From NCBI GenBank assembly GCA_004565275.1, contig SDOX01000096.1, forward strand, positions 414,212 through 435,074: a stretch of DNA of 20,863 nucleotides, read 5' to 3'. Below the pieces are notes generated by a model, which was given only the letters and a program-made list of their open reading frames with translations, ran no database searches and was not told the DNA's origin. Origin of the DNA: Nannochloropsis salina CCMP1776. Its lineage: Eukaryota; Sar; Eustigmatophyceae; Eustigmatales; Monodopsidaceae. Of the stretch, positions 1 to 12,700 are shown in pieces. The position numbers were made by a program, and so were the translations under genes. Position 1 is the first letter of the stretch; each line of letters opens with the position of its first letter.

Positions 1-1
1 C

Positions 2-259
2 CCTCCAGGTCCGGAGCCAGACCTTAGTCCAGGCCTCGCGAGTTCCGGGTATCCTAAGCCACATGCCAACCCGGCGCGAGGCGCCCTCGAAGCCCCCAGG
101 AAGAAGACAGAGAAGGACGACACGGGGGAGGGGAGGAAAGAGGAGGAGGTGGAAGGGGAGAAAGTGGGAGGGAGGGAGGGAGGGAGGGAGGGAGGGAGGA
201 AGGGGGAGCAAGAACGGAAAGAGGAAGAAGGCGGGCCTTTCGAGCTGGACCTGGGGTAA
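2..259 (+). CDS. Possible 3' end of an unidentified plus-strand gene (partial, open to left edge)
   Basis: A frame starting at base 2 stays open for 85 codons and ends at TAA 257-259. The first ~30 residues are rich in Pro, Gly and Ser. The rest is highly charged (Lys/Glu/Gly) and passes through a GGGA microsatellite read as repeated Gly-Gly-Arg-Glu; the last residues are GGPFELDLG. No start is in the window, so this could be only the last exon. An AATAAA lies about 150 bp downstream at 410-415, and the orientation would be tail-to-tail with the dynein gene. Caution: the stretch is almost pure purine and lacks T, so all three forward frames are open. An alternative frame ends at 282-284 with a basic tail. 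I do not recognise a family, and openness alone is weak evidence. Confidence 0.33.
   Translation, partial: PPGPEPDLSPGLASSGYPKPHANPARGALEAPRKKTEKDDTGEGRKEEEVEGEKVGGREGGREGGRKGEQERKEEEGGPFELDLG
166..197 (+). repeat. GGGA tetranucleotide microsatellite
   Basis: Eight perfect GGGA units, followed by a degenerate purine run to about 207. A tetranucleotide repeat shifts frame with each unit gained or lost. Here every frame of the repeat is stop-free, so the predicted protein tail would change rather than end. Confidence 0.95.
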
Positions 260-763
260 GGAGAAAGAAGGCAAGAAAGAATGACGTTGTTCAAGGGGTG
301 AAGAAGACGCTAGGAACGTCCACGTCGAGCCTGAGGACTCACTCGGCTCACCGCACGCAAGGTCAGCCGTTTTTTCTTTGCCTCTCCTCCTTTTCCAACT
401 TTTTTTTAAAATAAATACATATGGTAGATAAAGAGATTGTGTTCGCCCGACAGTCTGGGAATCTGATTGGCACGCGGGGGGAAGAGGAGCGGGTTCGAGC
501 CACAGCTTCCAGGGGGGGAGGGAGGAAGGAAGAAGGCGGGACTGGCCGCACAGCGTCGTTGAAACGCCATCTCCTAAGGTAAGGGTTTGAGATAGGGTTC
601 ATTCGTTTCTTTTTTACATCCCTGTCGGCCTTACATAGTCACAGGCCTTCTCTTTTCTTTCCTCGGTACCCTACCTCCCCTCCCTCCTTCCCTTCCTCCT
701 CCATCCTCCTTTCCCCTCGCCCTCCCCCCGTCCCTCCCCCCCTTCCTCCTCCCCCTCCTCCCC
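260..763. other. Convergent intergenic/3' UTR segment
   Basis: No supported coding sequence. The right part (about 640-763) must include the start of the dynein 3' UTR. It is purine-rich on the minus strand, then has TGTAA-type motifs on that strand at 631-635 and 614-618; UGUAA is a poly(A) signal in some algae, so these are weak candidates. I see no AATAAA on the minus strand here. A 79-codon minus-strand frame at 363-602 has no recognisable features. Confidence 0.6.
410..415 (+). promoter_or_regulatory. Candidate polyadenylation signal AATAAA for the left-edge gene
   Basis: Canonical AATAAA about 150 bp after the possible plus-strand stop at 257-259. It is the only such hexamer I see on this strand between that stop and the dynein stop codon. 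Its use depends on the left-edge gene being real. Confidence 0.3.
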
Positions 764-771
764 CTACCCCC
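661..771 (-). other. G-run tract spanning the dynein stop codon, potential G-quadruplex
   Basis: On the dynein transcript strand the last codons and the start of the 3' UTR are nearly pure purine, with many runs of three to seven G separated by one to a few bases. The TAG stop (764-766) sits between a run of seven G and a run of five G. By standard G-run spacing rules this can fold as several alternative RNA or DNA G-quadruplexes. A fold is inferred, not shown. Confidence 0.6.
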
Positions 772-3700
772 CCGCCACGTCCATGATCAAGGCCACCCCC
801 GCCAGGATCCAGCGAGCCGGGGGCGATTTGGTTTTCAATTGGGCCGAAAAGACGTAGGTGGCTCCTCGGTCCTCCGTTTTGAACACGGGACAGGCGTACG
901 CGCGTCGGTCGATTTGTTCTTGGGGCACCGCCCGGACGAGGAGGACGGGGAGGGGGGAAAACATTTCTTTGGGCCGTGCGGGTTCGATCCCGCCCGTGGC
1001 CGAGTCCCACCGAGCGCCTTGGAGGGCCAGGCCGACCACGTAGGCGCCGTCTCGGGAAGGGAGGTCGACTTCCTCCGCCGTCGCTTTCTTGGTCACCTCC
1101 GTCGCGATCACCAGTTGGTCCAAGGCCCAGCCGTTTTTCTGGGCGGTGACTTGACAGACGGCGGTCAAGAAGGCCTGCGGGTTGACGAGTCCCGCGAGCC
1201 AGGTCACTTTGGGCAGTTCCTGAGGGGCTTGTTGCCACTCTTCCAGCTGCTGGAGGCGGCTGTGGAGGTTGGTCAGCCACCCGCCCAGCGGCCGGCGGGA
1301 GGGCCAAGAGAGGTGGAGCCAGGGGTCGGGGACTGTGTCCAGGTACAGGGCGTGGAGCAAGCTTTCCATTTTGTCGCTCAAGGCCAAGTCCCCCCCCAGG
1401 CCCAGAAGGAGTTCTCGCAAGGAGAGGGTCATGAACGTGAGGAGGGCGTTCAAGGCCTCCATTTCTTGGAGGAAGACGTTTTGGTAAGGACCCTCTTCCC
1501 CGTCCAAGGCCCGATGGACCTCGTCCACATCCAGCCGTCGCTCGCCGAAGCGATCCAAAATCTCGGTCGCCACCCGCTCTGCCACTGCCTGGGGGGTCTC
1601 CCCACCGGCCGCAACGCCTCCGGGACCACCCTCCTCCCCGTCCTCCGCCCCTCCCTCCTCCACCCCCTCCGCCTTCTCTCTGCGTCCCTCCCGGGGCTGG
1701 AATTCCAAGAGCGTGGCGAAGAGTTTTTCCCCCTGGCGCGTCCGAAAGCCGATCTCCGCGTTGGGGTGCAAGCCAAAGGCCATGGGCGTGTCCACGACCA
1801 GATTTCGGTCCACATATTCCATGTATTTGTCGTAGGTCGTGGAAGGCGGGCAGTAGAAGGATGCCCGGTCTCCAGGCGTCACGTAGGGGAAGAGTTGCAT
1901 CTCGTCCAGGAGCTCGTCGCGCATCAGGTGGTCGAGGTAGGTCTTGGCCACGAGCCGGTCGAAATCGTTGACGATGTGCCCCCCGTACATGATGTCGCCG
2001 AAGATGTACTTGAGGTCATGCCAGGGCACCTTGCTCCCTCCGTTAGCGCTCTCGAGGCAGTTGTGGAGACAAGCGGCCGAGTCCCGGAGGTCACCCAGGG
2101 AGAAGGGGTAGTTCATATTGAAGCCCATGGGCCCAAAGAGCTTCCGTTCCACCATCAGGGCGTGGAAATAGCAGAGGCCGAAGAGGACCCCCCTCGTTCG
2201 AGAGTCTGCGTCGTCGATGTCCTGCTTGGGGAAGTTCGACCAGGCCCGTTTCAAATTCGCTTTGAGCCCCGCAGGCGCCTCGTTCGTCACCTTGATGCAT
2301 CGGTTCAAAATGCCAATCGGGATGCTCACCGCCGGGTCCGAGGTTAAGAACAAGCGCATTTTCGCATGGCTACCCCCATCCTGGGCGAATTCGTCGAGCT
2401 TCTTCTCCAGTTCCTCCATCCAGCGAGGCATCAAATGCACGTTGTTCAAGATCACCCAATGTCCGTTCCGGTGCGCGCTTTCCAGGCAGGCCATGGCCAC
2501 CACATCCTGACCTTGACCCATACTCACGTTGTGGTAGCTCACGCCTTTCACCAAGCCGTACTTCTCTGCCAACCGGTCCAAGACGCCCACCACGTTGGCC
2601 CCCGCACTCAAGATGAAATACAAAGGGGTGGCCGGCGTCGCATCTTGCAACGCTTGCTCTGCAACCTCCAACGCGCTGAGGGTGGCGTCGCAGTCCGTGT
2701 AGGCGTCGCCATGGGGAAGAAGCTGACGAATGAAATTGGTCAAGGCGACATTCGCACGGTCCGGGCGCAGGCAACGCACCACCATCATTTTCTGAAAAGG
2801 TTGCCGGTCGAGGCCCGCCCATTCCAGGGGCAACTTCTCCATGTCGGGAGCCACGGCGTTGTACCATTCTCGGAAGCGCGGGCTTGCCTCCACCATATCC
2901 TGGGCGAGCTTCCCGAAGCCGTCGAGTTCCGTCAAGGCTTGCACGGCCTGCCACGCGGACATGGGGAGCCAGCCTAATGGGTTGTCTGGCACGGGTTTTT
3001 GGGGACATCGAAGAAGGAATTGAAAATGGGCCTCGGGCACTTTCAGGCCCCCCTCCGGGGTCACAGCTGCGGGGGCCGAAAGGGAAGACGACGGCGCCGT
3101 TTCTCCTTGCAATAGTCCTCGTTTGAGCAAATTGAAGGTCATTTGCGCGAGGAAAATGAGTTTGTGACGTTCGAAAAGCCCTCGGCTCACCCACGTGTAC
3201 ACAGTCATGCGCAAGGACGCCCGCAAGTTCATGGCCCGCTTTTCCTCCGTGTCTGCCGGAAGAGCTCTTTTGATGGATTTCAAGTAGAAGAAAACGAATG
3301 AATCGAGCGAGTATTGGTAAATGTGATCGATGCTGGAGAGCTGGGTGAGCAAAAAATAGAGCATGGCGCCTTCGGCCGCGTGGCTTCGGTACGTCTCCCG
3401 TGCTTCGTTGATGAGCCCTTCGGTAATTTTCCCTTCGCTGACCGCCGTGTTGATTTCCAGGACGGCGGATTTGGTGGCTTCCAAGCCCTCGATCAACGGC
3501 ACGTCGCTCAAAATGTCGTCCGGGGCATTGGCTAACCGTTCAAGGAGGTCGTCCTCCAGCTCCACCAGCTGGATCTTGTAGCGTTGGAAGGCTTGCTGCA
3601 ACAGCTGGGCTTTTTCTTCCAGTTCGGGCCGTTCGACCGCCACCACCTTGGATAAAAGCTGTTCCTCCAGCCCGCGTTCAGTGGCGATGAAGTTGATGAG

Positions 3701-6700
3701 CGTGCATTGGGCAAAGACCTCCGGCCGGTAATGGGGGTTGGACAACCTGGTTTGCAAGTAGAGTTGAAATGCCGGGTCAAACTCTACTTCCTCCCCGCAA
3801 AACTTGATGTACAGCTTCCGTCCCTTCTTGTATATAGCCCGCGACAGCACGGGTTCCAAGGTGGAATCCAATTCCTCCCCCACGTTCTCCAGAATCACCG
3901 TCTGGCCCGTGGAGAGCGCTTTCTCCATTTTTTTCGCCCAATCTTTCTGAGAGAGTTGAAAGACCAGAAGTCGGTTCCTGGCCTCCTTTTGTCGAAGCCA
4001 CTTGATGCCTTGTATCTGCGGGTCAATGATCAGGGGCCAGCGTTTGCAGTTGGTGATGACCGCGCCGTTTTCTAAACTAATGCGATCTGCCGGCAACCCT
4101 TCCCGAATCATTTGAGCGACCTGACCGTCGTTGGAGAGCATGCTCACAGGGTCGAGGCAAGGCGTCAAGGGCACTCCCCGCTCGATCAAATCTCGCGTCC
4201 AAACATCCTTCCATAGACTCTCCCGGGTATCCTGGTCGAAGGCCCCCAGGTAGGAGACGAAGCCGGCTGCGACCATGCAGTCGCCTACCAATGTCGTGGC
4301 TCTCTCTTTCAGTCGCTCAATTTCACTTCCCCACCGGGTGTTTTCCGAGCTCAGGCCGTTCACCAATCGCTCTGCGAGGCTCAAACGTTCTTGGCATGCC
4401 GCTGCTTCTGCTTCCACTTTGGCCTTCTCCTCTGTCGCTGCCACGAACTGCTCCTCCAGCACTGCTAAACGTTCTTGGACCGCGGCAACCGCTGCCGAAG
4501 CCACTGCCAAAGAAGCATCCGCGCTCGCCTTGGTAGCTTGGGCTTCTGCCAATGTATCCATCAAGGGCTTGACCTTGACGTAAATACGGTTGTATCTGTA
4601 CATGTTCACCACCCAGGTGCACAGATTCGCAGCGGCCGCAGACTTACTCGCCATGGCCTCCGGGGTGAAATCCGGCAGGGACATGAACGGCGTGACCCGA
4701 TTAATGTCCTCTTCTGGGATGGTCTCCCCCTTAAAGGCCATGAGCTTGTTTTTGAACTGGTCGATGTTCGCCATCATTTTTTTGGCCCGCTCCCACTTGT
4801 GATTTTTGTACTCCTTTTCCACCAGGATCAGACAAGCCGTGGTCACCGTGTCGACTCCCGCGGGGGGGGTCTTCAAATTCTTGAGCTCTGTCAACATCGC
4901 TTTACTTAGCACGTCGACGGCAGCTGCTGCGGCTTTCATGGCGGGCTCGGCGGCTGCCAGCTCTATTGAGGCCTCTTTCTCGAGCACAGCAGCTTCTTCC
5001 GACGCCACGTTGGCCTTGCTGGCTTCCAGGGTGGCTGCTCCCTGTTGCATCTCCGCCTCGGCACGCTCAGCACCCATTGCTTCGATCAACTGCTCGGTGG
5101 CGGCTTTTTTCTCCTCCACCCGTGCCAATGTCAGGGTCAGATCGGCCTGCAGGACCGCGACGTCGGCCGCCGTTTTTTTGAGCGTGGAGAGCCCCACGTC
5201 CAAGCGATCCACCAGCCGGACCACCTCGCTGCGTTTGGCGCCAAGCAAATACCGATAAAACCCGATCAATTCCAAGAAACTTTTGGGCGTGACGTAGTTG
5301 TACCGGCGGTGCCGTTCCAGGAAAGTGTGGGAGGCCTTCATGACTGACAAATGCTCTTCGGCCATGTGCAGAGCCAGCTGGGATTTGACGTAGGGGGAGC
5401 CCAGGTCCACGTCGTCTAGGAAGCGTTGTGCCACCGACACAAGAGCTTCCCGCGGCCAGGGATGGAAGACATCGATGGCGGTGCAATTAACCAAGGCCGG
5501 AAAACGTCGGGCCCGGGTCCGAAACGTGGAACCGACGGGGGAGAATGCCAGGACGACGTGGAGATTGGTACGTATCCTCGTAATCAAGAATTCCAAAAGG
5601 GTAGCGGGCGTGTCAGGTACGCCTTGGGCCCTAGCCACTGTGCGAATGCTAGCCAGCGTGCTTTCGAGTTCGTCCTTGACAAGGAGATCAGGGATCCAAC
5701 CGCTCGAAAGGAGGGCGTTGATGTAGATCAGAAAGCGCTCGTCGATGACCTGGGAGTCCCGTATGAGGAAAACGAGAGGCACCCCTTTGACGCCTGCAAA
5801 TTTGTACATATCCTTCAGGGCATCTTTGAGATCCTCCAACTTGAAACGAGAGGTGATAGCCAGCTGTTTCACTTCGTAGCCACAAATGAAAGCAGCGAGC
5901 CGCGTGAGCGACTGTTTGCCCGAGCCGCCCACCCCGATCAGCATCGCGTGTCCCGAGGGGTTGGAAATGATCCGACAGATGCGGGTGACGTGGGCCATGG
6001 CTTCGTCGAAGAGCACCAAATCCATCATGGCGTTTGATTCGTTGTATTCCTGGAGCTTCCCGTTTAAGGTCGTCTTCAGCTCCGTCAAAGTCGGCACTGG
6101 TACATAACCCATCGGGCTCGTCAGACCGGCACTTTCTCCGCCCGAGGTGCTTTCTGAGGAAGTAATGCCGCCCACAAAGTTCGTGCATAGCAAAGGTCGT
6201 TGCACAAGGGACTCGACGATATCCTCGGAGGGAGAGGAGAAAGTGCGGTTTGCCACAGAGGTGAGCATGTCTTGGAAGATCCCTCGTTCGGATTCGCTCG
6301 TCAAACGATCTCCAAACACCCGCTCACACTCGTGGGCCCACAAACGCAGGAAGGGCAAGGGCGTGGTGTAAAGATCTGACCGAGCCAAGGTCAGTCCCTG
6401 GAAGACATTGCTGAGCTCGCGCATGTTCCAATTGTACGTAAACTTGACGGCGCTGGGAAGGAAACGCTGCAACACTTGTCCGTGCAAGGCGATGGTCGCA
6501 TCCACGATCTTGGTGCAGCATTCCTCCACCCGGGGAGCGAAACCTTTGAGATGACCCGCAAGAATAGAGCCGTAAATCGTTTTCAAGTCTGTCTTGGACG
6601 GCATGGTGCACGCGAACGTGGCGAAATGTCGCTGGGCCCGTTCACAAATGTAGAAGGAACCTGCGGTCGGGTTCATCGCCGCCAGGTATTGAACGTCCAC

Positions 6701-9700
6701 CACTTCTTTGCGCGTGCCCAGGTCCGAGCGATCGAACCAACCCCCGTGCTGCAAGTGCTGCGTCAAGAGGGCGATGGCGTTCTGGGTACCGTAGGTTTCC
6801 ACGTAGGGCAGGTTCAAATCGTCAAGGAGCATGATCAAATGATGGCCTTGGGGGGGACCGTACTTGCGTCCCGAACGCCGGTCAAGCGCTAGCTCGATTT
6901 CACCCTGGAGTTTGGCGGAGTCTGTGTAGTAGCTCATGTTCACGGTGCTGGACAGCATTTTGTCGGCGTCTCTGTCCAAATTTCGCAAGTATTCCCTCAA
7001 TATGCTCGTCTTCCCCGTCCCGGCCGTCCCGCAGAGCATGACGTGCCGATGCTTCTTCGCCAGGAGGTCGATTAAGAAAGAGAGTCGGACAGTATCCACT
7101 GTGGCCACCTGGAGCTGTGACAGTGCCGTCTCGCCTGCACCCCCCCCGATAGGGATGGGTACATACTTAGGGACGCGGGCCGTCCAGGGCAGGAAGGAGA
7201 GGGTGTCCACGTCGAAGTAGTAGTCGAAGCATTGCCCTTCTTTTGGGAAACGCTGGCCGAAGGTCATGGCAAAGGCATCGCTGAATTGTTTCCGGTAGTC
7301 TGCCTGCTTGTCCACGCCCATGGCCCCTCCAAAGGCCCAGACGGCCGCATAAATGAAAACCAATTCCAGGACGTCCGGTGTCTTCTTCTCCGAGGGAATC
7401 ACACAGCAAGCATTGGATGCAGACGTTGGGTTGGACAAGGACCTTTTGGATGTGCCCGTCGTCTCAGTGCTCCCGTCCCCGTCACTTCCGTCCAAAAAGC
7501 CCTCCAGGATATAGATAAGCGTCGATACCTTGTTGATCAACCGCACCGGCGTCACCTCCTTGTAGCCTTTGCGGGTCATCTCGGCCAGGGCATCCACGTA
7601 TTTCTCAAAAAGCCCGGGAAGGAGGACGCGTTCGCTGGGATCCGCACGGAGCTGGACCCAGGATTGCACGAGAGGTTTCCACCCTACGTCTGTCTCGTTG
7701 ATGTACAAAATCCCCGCGCGCGACACGGTGGCCGGCGTGGCATTCTTCAACGAGTTGATTTCGAAGACCAAACGCATGCTATCCGACAAAGGGACGCGCT
7801 CGTTGGAGACGAGGGTAAGGACTTTGTTGTCGTCCATCACCGTGTTCATCGATTCGATCCACACCGCGTCGATGTCCCCGTCCAGGACCACCCATTTATG
7901 CCGTTGATGCTCGTAAAACCCTTGCTCGGCAATGTTCTTGGACATGCCCCGCATGATGATGGAAAGGACCCCGTCCCTCCAGTCCTTGCTCAGCGTCATG
8001 TGGCCGTACAGCTCATCGCTCGATATGGCCTTCGGGTTCAAGGTCTCATATACGCACACCCGAGAACGCTTTTCATCCGAGGAACCTCCTCCCATCCTAC
8101 CAAAGCTGCCACTGCGGCTGTCCAGGTTATGCGCCGCGGCCAACGTCTTCCAAATCGCAGTCTTGCCCGTCCCCGCCGGCCCCAAGAGCATGACGGAATG
8201 CCGGACGTCCAACAACTCCTGGAGCTGGCAGACCTTGAGGACGAAGGAATCGTCCGCCTGGTATTTCTTGAGCCTGGTGGCCCGAAGGACCTTGTCCCGG
8301 AGCGTCTCGTTCATTTTGTGGGGAACCTCGTCCATCCCCACGAAGAGGTCCGCAATCAGCCGCAGGAAGATGGGGAGGTCGTGGGCAGGGATCTTGGGGG
8401 TGTTGAAATCTCGGAGGGCCCGCATCAGGATTTGGGCCTCGTCCATGTCGGGCTCCCCCCGTTTGAGCATCCCTGCTACCCGGAGGACGGACTTGACCGC
8501 GCGGAGTCCCCAATCGTAATGGAACTGCTTGGAAAGGAGCTCGGAAGAAAGCTGGTACAAGCTGACAAATTTGATGGCGAGGCCGCGGGCGTTTTGGAAA
8601 CCTTCGGACATGAGCATGTTTTCACAGATGGGGCGCAGATCCGGTCGAATCATGGCGCAGGACCGAAAGAGCGCCTTCAAATTCTCAGGTAGTTCCGTAC
8701 GACCCGCGTATCCTGGGTTCATGGTGATGAAAAAACCGCAAGACGGGATCAAGGAGATAGTATCCCCAATGAAATCGAAGCTGCCTACCTTGACCGGGGG
8801 CGTGCCTCCCGGCAAATGTTGGTATTCCAGGTCCCGGTTGCTGGGGATGGAGCACTTGACGATGGCATCTTGGATAGTTTTCACCTGGGTGGCGACTACG
8901 GATAGGACCTCCAAAGGAATCCGATTGAATTCATCGAAGCAGCCCCAGGCTCCCGTCTGTGCCAGACCTCGGAAAATGTCGCCCATTGTCTGATAATTCA
9001 TTTGATCCGAGCAGTTGAAGACATAGCAAGGAATGGCTAGCGCGCGGGCGAGGTCCTTCGTCGTCTCCGTCTTGCCTGTGCCCGCCGGACCCGCAGGCGC
9101 GCCTCCCAAGAAAAGTCGAAGGCCCATAGTCAGGGTGATGTAGCACCTGTCGGTAAGAGGGGTGATGACCAAGCGTCCTGTGTTGCCCACCCACTCATAA
9201 AAGTACTTGCAGTGGTAGTCGCAGATTTTAATGTCCACATCTCGCGCATTGCTGCCGGAATGTATGGTCAAGCTGGAGGAAGGATTGGTAGCCATTCCAC
9301 CAGCAGAAAGCATGCGCGAGGTCGATGTGGGGGGAGGAGTCCAGTAAAAGCGCAGTTGCTGCTGCCACAAGAAGGTATTCGGCCCCTCGGTCTTCTCGTC
9401 GATGAGCTTCTGGACCACGTCACGGGCATGCACATCCAAGGTGATGAGGGAAATGATCTTGGTCCGATCGCCGGGAGAGAGCTCACCAAGAACGAGCTGT
9501 ATCAAGGCGCTCAGGCGGCTGTTGCATATCTGCAAATACCGCTTCACAGCGTCCTCCTGCCCATTTTCGTAGTCTTCCAAAGCCCGTTCCGTCTCCTCCG
9601 TCCAGTATATCTGCGTGCCTGTCAGCACTACCTGGGCGGGATAATCAAAGAGCCATTGCTCCCGAGGCTTCTCCACATCCCAATGCACGGCCGACTCCAA

Positions 9701-12700
9701 GCCGTCCTCGAGCTTGTGCCGAAGGGTGTCGGCAATTACGTCCGTCAACCGGTTCAAGTACTGCTCCACTTCACCTTCCATGGTAAAGCGTTCGTACAAG
9801 GTCACGCACTCCTTGTCTTTGGCCACCATGGTATCCACAGTTTTAGTAGAGAGCGTCCCAGTGGCAGGGTCGTCGACGACGAAGCGAAGGTCGGCCAAGC
9901 CATCGTAGCAGTCGCCCAGATACGGGAGGATCTTGACGGGGTTGTTCCCGTTCGCCAGCATGTCGAGCAAGGCCACGTTCGACACGAAATAAAAGCGGGG
10001 ATAGAGCTTCTTTTTCAGGTCCAAGTACTCGTTGAGCGACTTTTGACAGAGCTCCAGGCGTGCCATCATGCTTTTCAAGGACTCAAGCCGCCCTTCCACG
10101 CCACAGGCTTCCACCACCTTTGGCGTGGTGATGGCCGCTTTCATCAGCTCCTTGAATTCAGAATCGATGCCTTCAAAACGCTTCGTGTCCTCAGGAAGCT
10201 GCGCACGTATGTCCGCCGAGGCCAAAAAAATGCTTTCCAGAGCCGTCCAGCTCTTGGAGACCGACACCCAGGCTTTTAAAACCTCTTCGGTGCGACCCAG
10301 GGTCACTTGCCACTCCATGACCTTGTCTTTGAAAAAGTCAACGGACAGCATGCTCTGAAGCTCCATCTGATGGCTTTCCAGGCTCTCCAGCACCTCCTCG
10401 CTCGGCTTGATCACCGTGGTTTCCATGTCTTTGTGGGGGACGTGGTCCAAGTGCAGCGTCTCCCAGGCCTGTACGATGACTCCCAACTGCGTCTCGATTT
10501 TCAATTCTTTCGCCGCCGTACTGACCAGTTCTTCCACCAGCTCTCGACGTTCGGACAGGCGGAGAGGGATCATATCCTCGAACGTGAATTTAGCGTGGGT
10601 GGGGTCTAGGTGTCTGACCTGGCAGTGGCGAGCCAGGGTTCCCCAGTGTCGGTCCCGCATCGCCGGCGAATGCAGTTCGTCGATGAGCGGCAAGAGAATC
10701 GCCATGGATTGAATATTTTCTTCCACCACTTGGTAGATGTGCCAGGTTTTGAGGGTTTGGAACTCGTTGCCTTGCCTTCTCAGCTGCTTCAAGAGCTCCT
10801 TGTTTTGTTCCAGCCACGCTTCCGTCTCAACATCTGACCAGTACTGGCCCCGCCAGCCCTCGTAGAGCTTTTCCACAAGGGCATTGAAATCCCACATCCA
10901 TTTCAAAAGCTTCAGATCCCGTCGGGTCTCCCCCATTTCCGGGTATTTGCTGATCTGAAGCTCGAACAATTCCTCCAACGCGTTGAAAGCTGCCGCTTCC
11001 TGCTCCAGGTCCACCAGAAGCCGGAGCTGCGCATCCATTTCTTGGTAGGCCTTCGCGGAGGTAAGTGTCAGCGTGTTGATGGTCGCAAAACTTGTGGTAG
11101 CCAGCGAGGATGGGGGCGTAGGGGCAGGACCGATCGGCGATGGTGCGGTCGGGGAAAGAGCGGTCGACACGAAGGGGCCTTCTTTCTTGAAGGTGGAGCG
11201 AAACCGGTGGACACGCACGTTGAAAGCGTCCAAATCTTGTCGTAAAATTTCTACCTCCGCCATCTGCAAGGGTAAGATTTTCTCTTTCTTTACAAAAGTC
11301 TCCTTGACCAGCAGCTCCCAGGCCGTAGGTGCTTCCTCCAAGTAAGATTGCAAATCGTAGCCAGAATTTCCAATCATCACATCGGTGACGTCCACATTAT
11401 GCCTTTTTAACGTGCTGATCAACTCTTGAAAGGGTAGCCACACCTCCGCAAAGAGCTCGCTTGCCTTCCGTACGTCACAAATGGTTTTCATAACCTCCAT
11501 CAGCGCCGTTTTTCCTCCCTCGGCATCCACAGGGACGCCTAGTCCGGACCGCACCTCGCGCATGAAAGCATCCATGTCCCGCAATTTCGTGACCAAGGTT
11601 GCCTTGATGTGGGAGGTATAGGTGGTTGTCCACCGGGTACACCAACCTAAGATCGCCTGTTTGATGGGCGCCGTGTTGACTCGAAGCCATCCCTGGATAT
11701 CAACTGGGGAAGATAGCTTTTGCAGGACCTGGGCTTGGAGCTGCTCGTAACGGTTGATTTCTTGCTCAAAGAGGTCCGTGTTCAAGAGCGATTGGCCGAG
11801 TGGTGTTTGGACTACTGCCGAGGTACAAAAGGAGCGAAAATGGGCGTCAAGATCCGTCGTCCACAGGGCGGCGTACTCCTCGTAGCGTTCCTGGAGACGC
11901 CGACAGGATTCCTCCGTCGCATCCACCACCTCGTGGATTCGAGCCAGGGCCAGAGACAACTGTGGGTCCGTGTGCATCTCCCGCAAGTAAGTGCCTTGGT
12001 GGCTGGCGTCGTCCAAGCGTTTGAAAAGCGTGGAGAGGTTGAAAAAACCAGCCACCACATTGTTCACCAGATCCCGGAGCGTCGAATTGTTGCCAGGAGG
12101 AGGGCTGAGGCTAGGAGAGGAAATGTCCGGGAGGAAACGCACGAACTTGTCATCCACCAAGGTGAGTTTTATCTCGAGCATAGGCAATTTACTGGCGGCC
12201 ATGGCCTGGTTGGGAGGCGGGGTTGTGGTTGTGGACGACCCTCCGGCGGTCAAGAAAGGCACGGGATCAATCTCATTGAACAAGGCTTGCAGGGACACCA
12301 AGATAATCCGGGTCAGTCCTCCCACCACGCGATTGCTCACGTAGTCGACATACGCCTGCCACGCGGGTGGGGCAGGTGTCGGAATGTTCAGGACTTTACA
12401 CGTTTCTCTCAGCAAGCTATGAATCTCTTTGCCGGCGGCTTTGACCTTTCCATACCTTTCCTGCCGAATCGTCCGCTGCATCCGCTCAAATTCGTCCCGC
12501 TCGACGGGTTTCGTTTTCCGTTCCACCATGGGCCGTTCCCATTCCCGCAGCAGGTTCTCCACCGTTGAGAGGTTCCGTTTCATAGTCTGAACCACGGCTT
12601 CGACGCCCTGCACTTTAGCCAGCGCTTCTACCAAGAAATTCTGGACGAGAGCCTCATCGCTCTGCCATTGCAAAGCTCTCAGACCCGTCTGCACCACTTG

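Noticed and set aside
488-500. B-box-like GGGTTCGAGCC
   Set aside because: Flanking bases cannot form a T-stem and no A-box or cloverleaf is upstream.
363-602. 79-codon minus-strand frame downstream of the dynein stop
   Set aside because: No motif, runs through poly-purine and poly-A-like stretches; more likely intergenic.
983-1000. tRNA T-arm-like GCGGGTTCGATCCCGC
   Set aside because: Loop is six, not seven, bases in the fully paired register, no acceptor or anticodon arm around it, and it lies inside conserved dynein coding sequence.
639-1307. 222-codon minus-strand frame rich in Pro, Arg and Gly
   Set aside because: Overlaps the dynein C-terminus in another frame; composition follows the GC-rich and purine-repeat DNA.
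839-2347. 502-codon open frame on the plus strand
   Set aside because: Lies antisense to conserved dynein AAA6/C-terminal coding sequence; no recognisable motif. Long antisense frames are expected opposite GC-rich coding DNA.
7232-8692. 486-codon open frame on the plus strand
   Set aside because: Antisense shadow of the AAA1-AAA3 region; no independent features.
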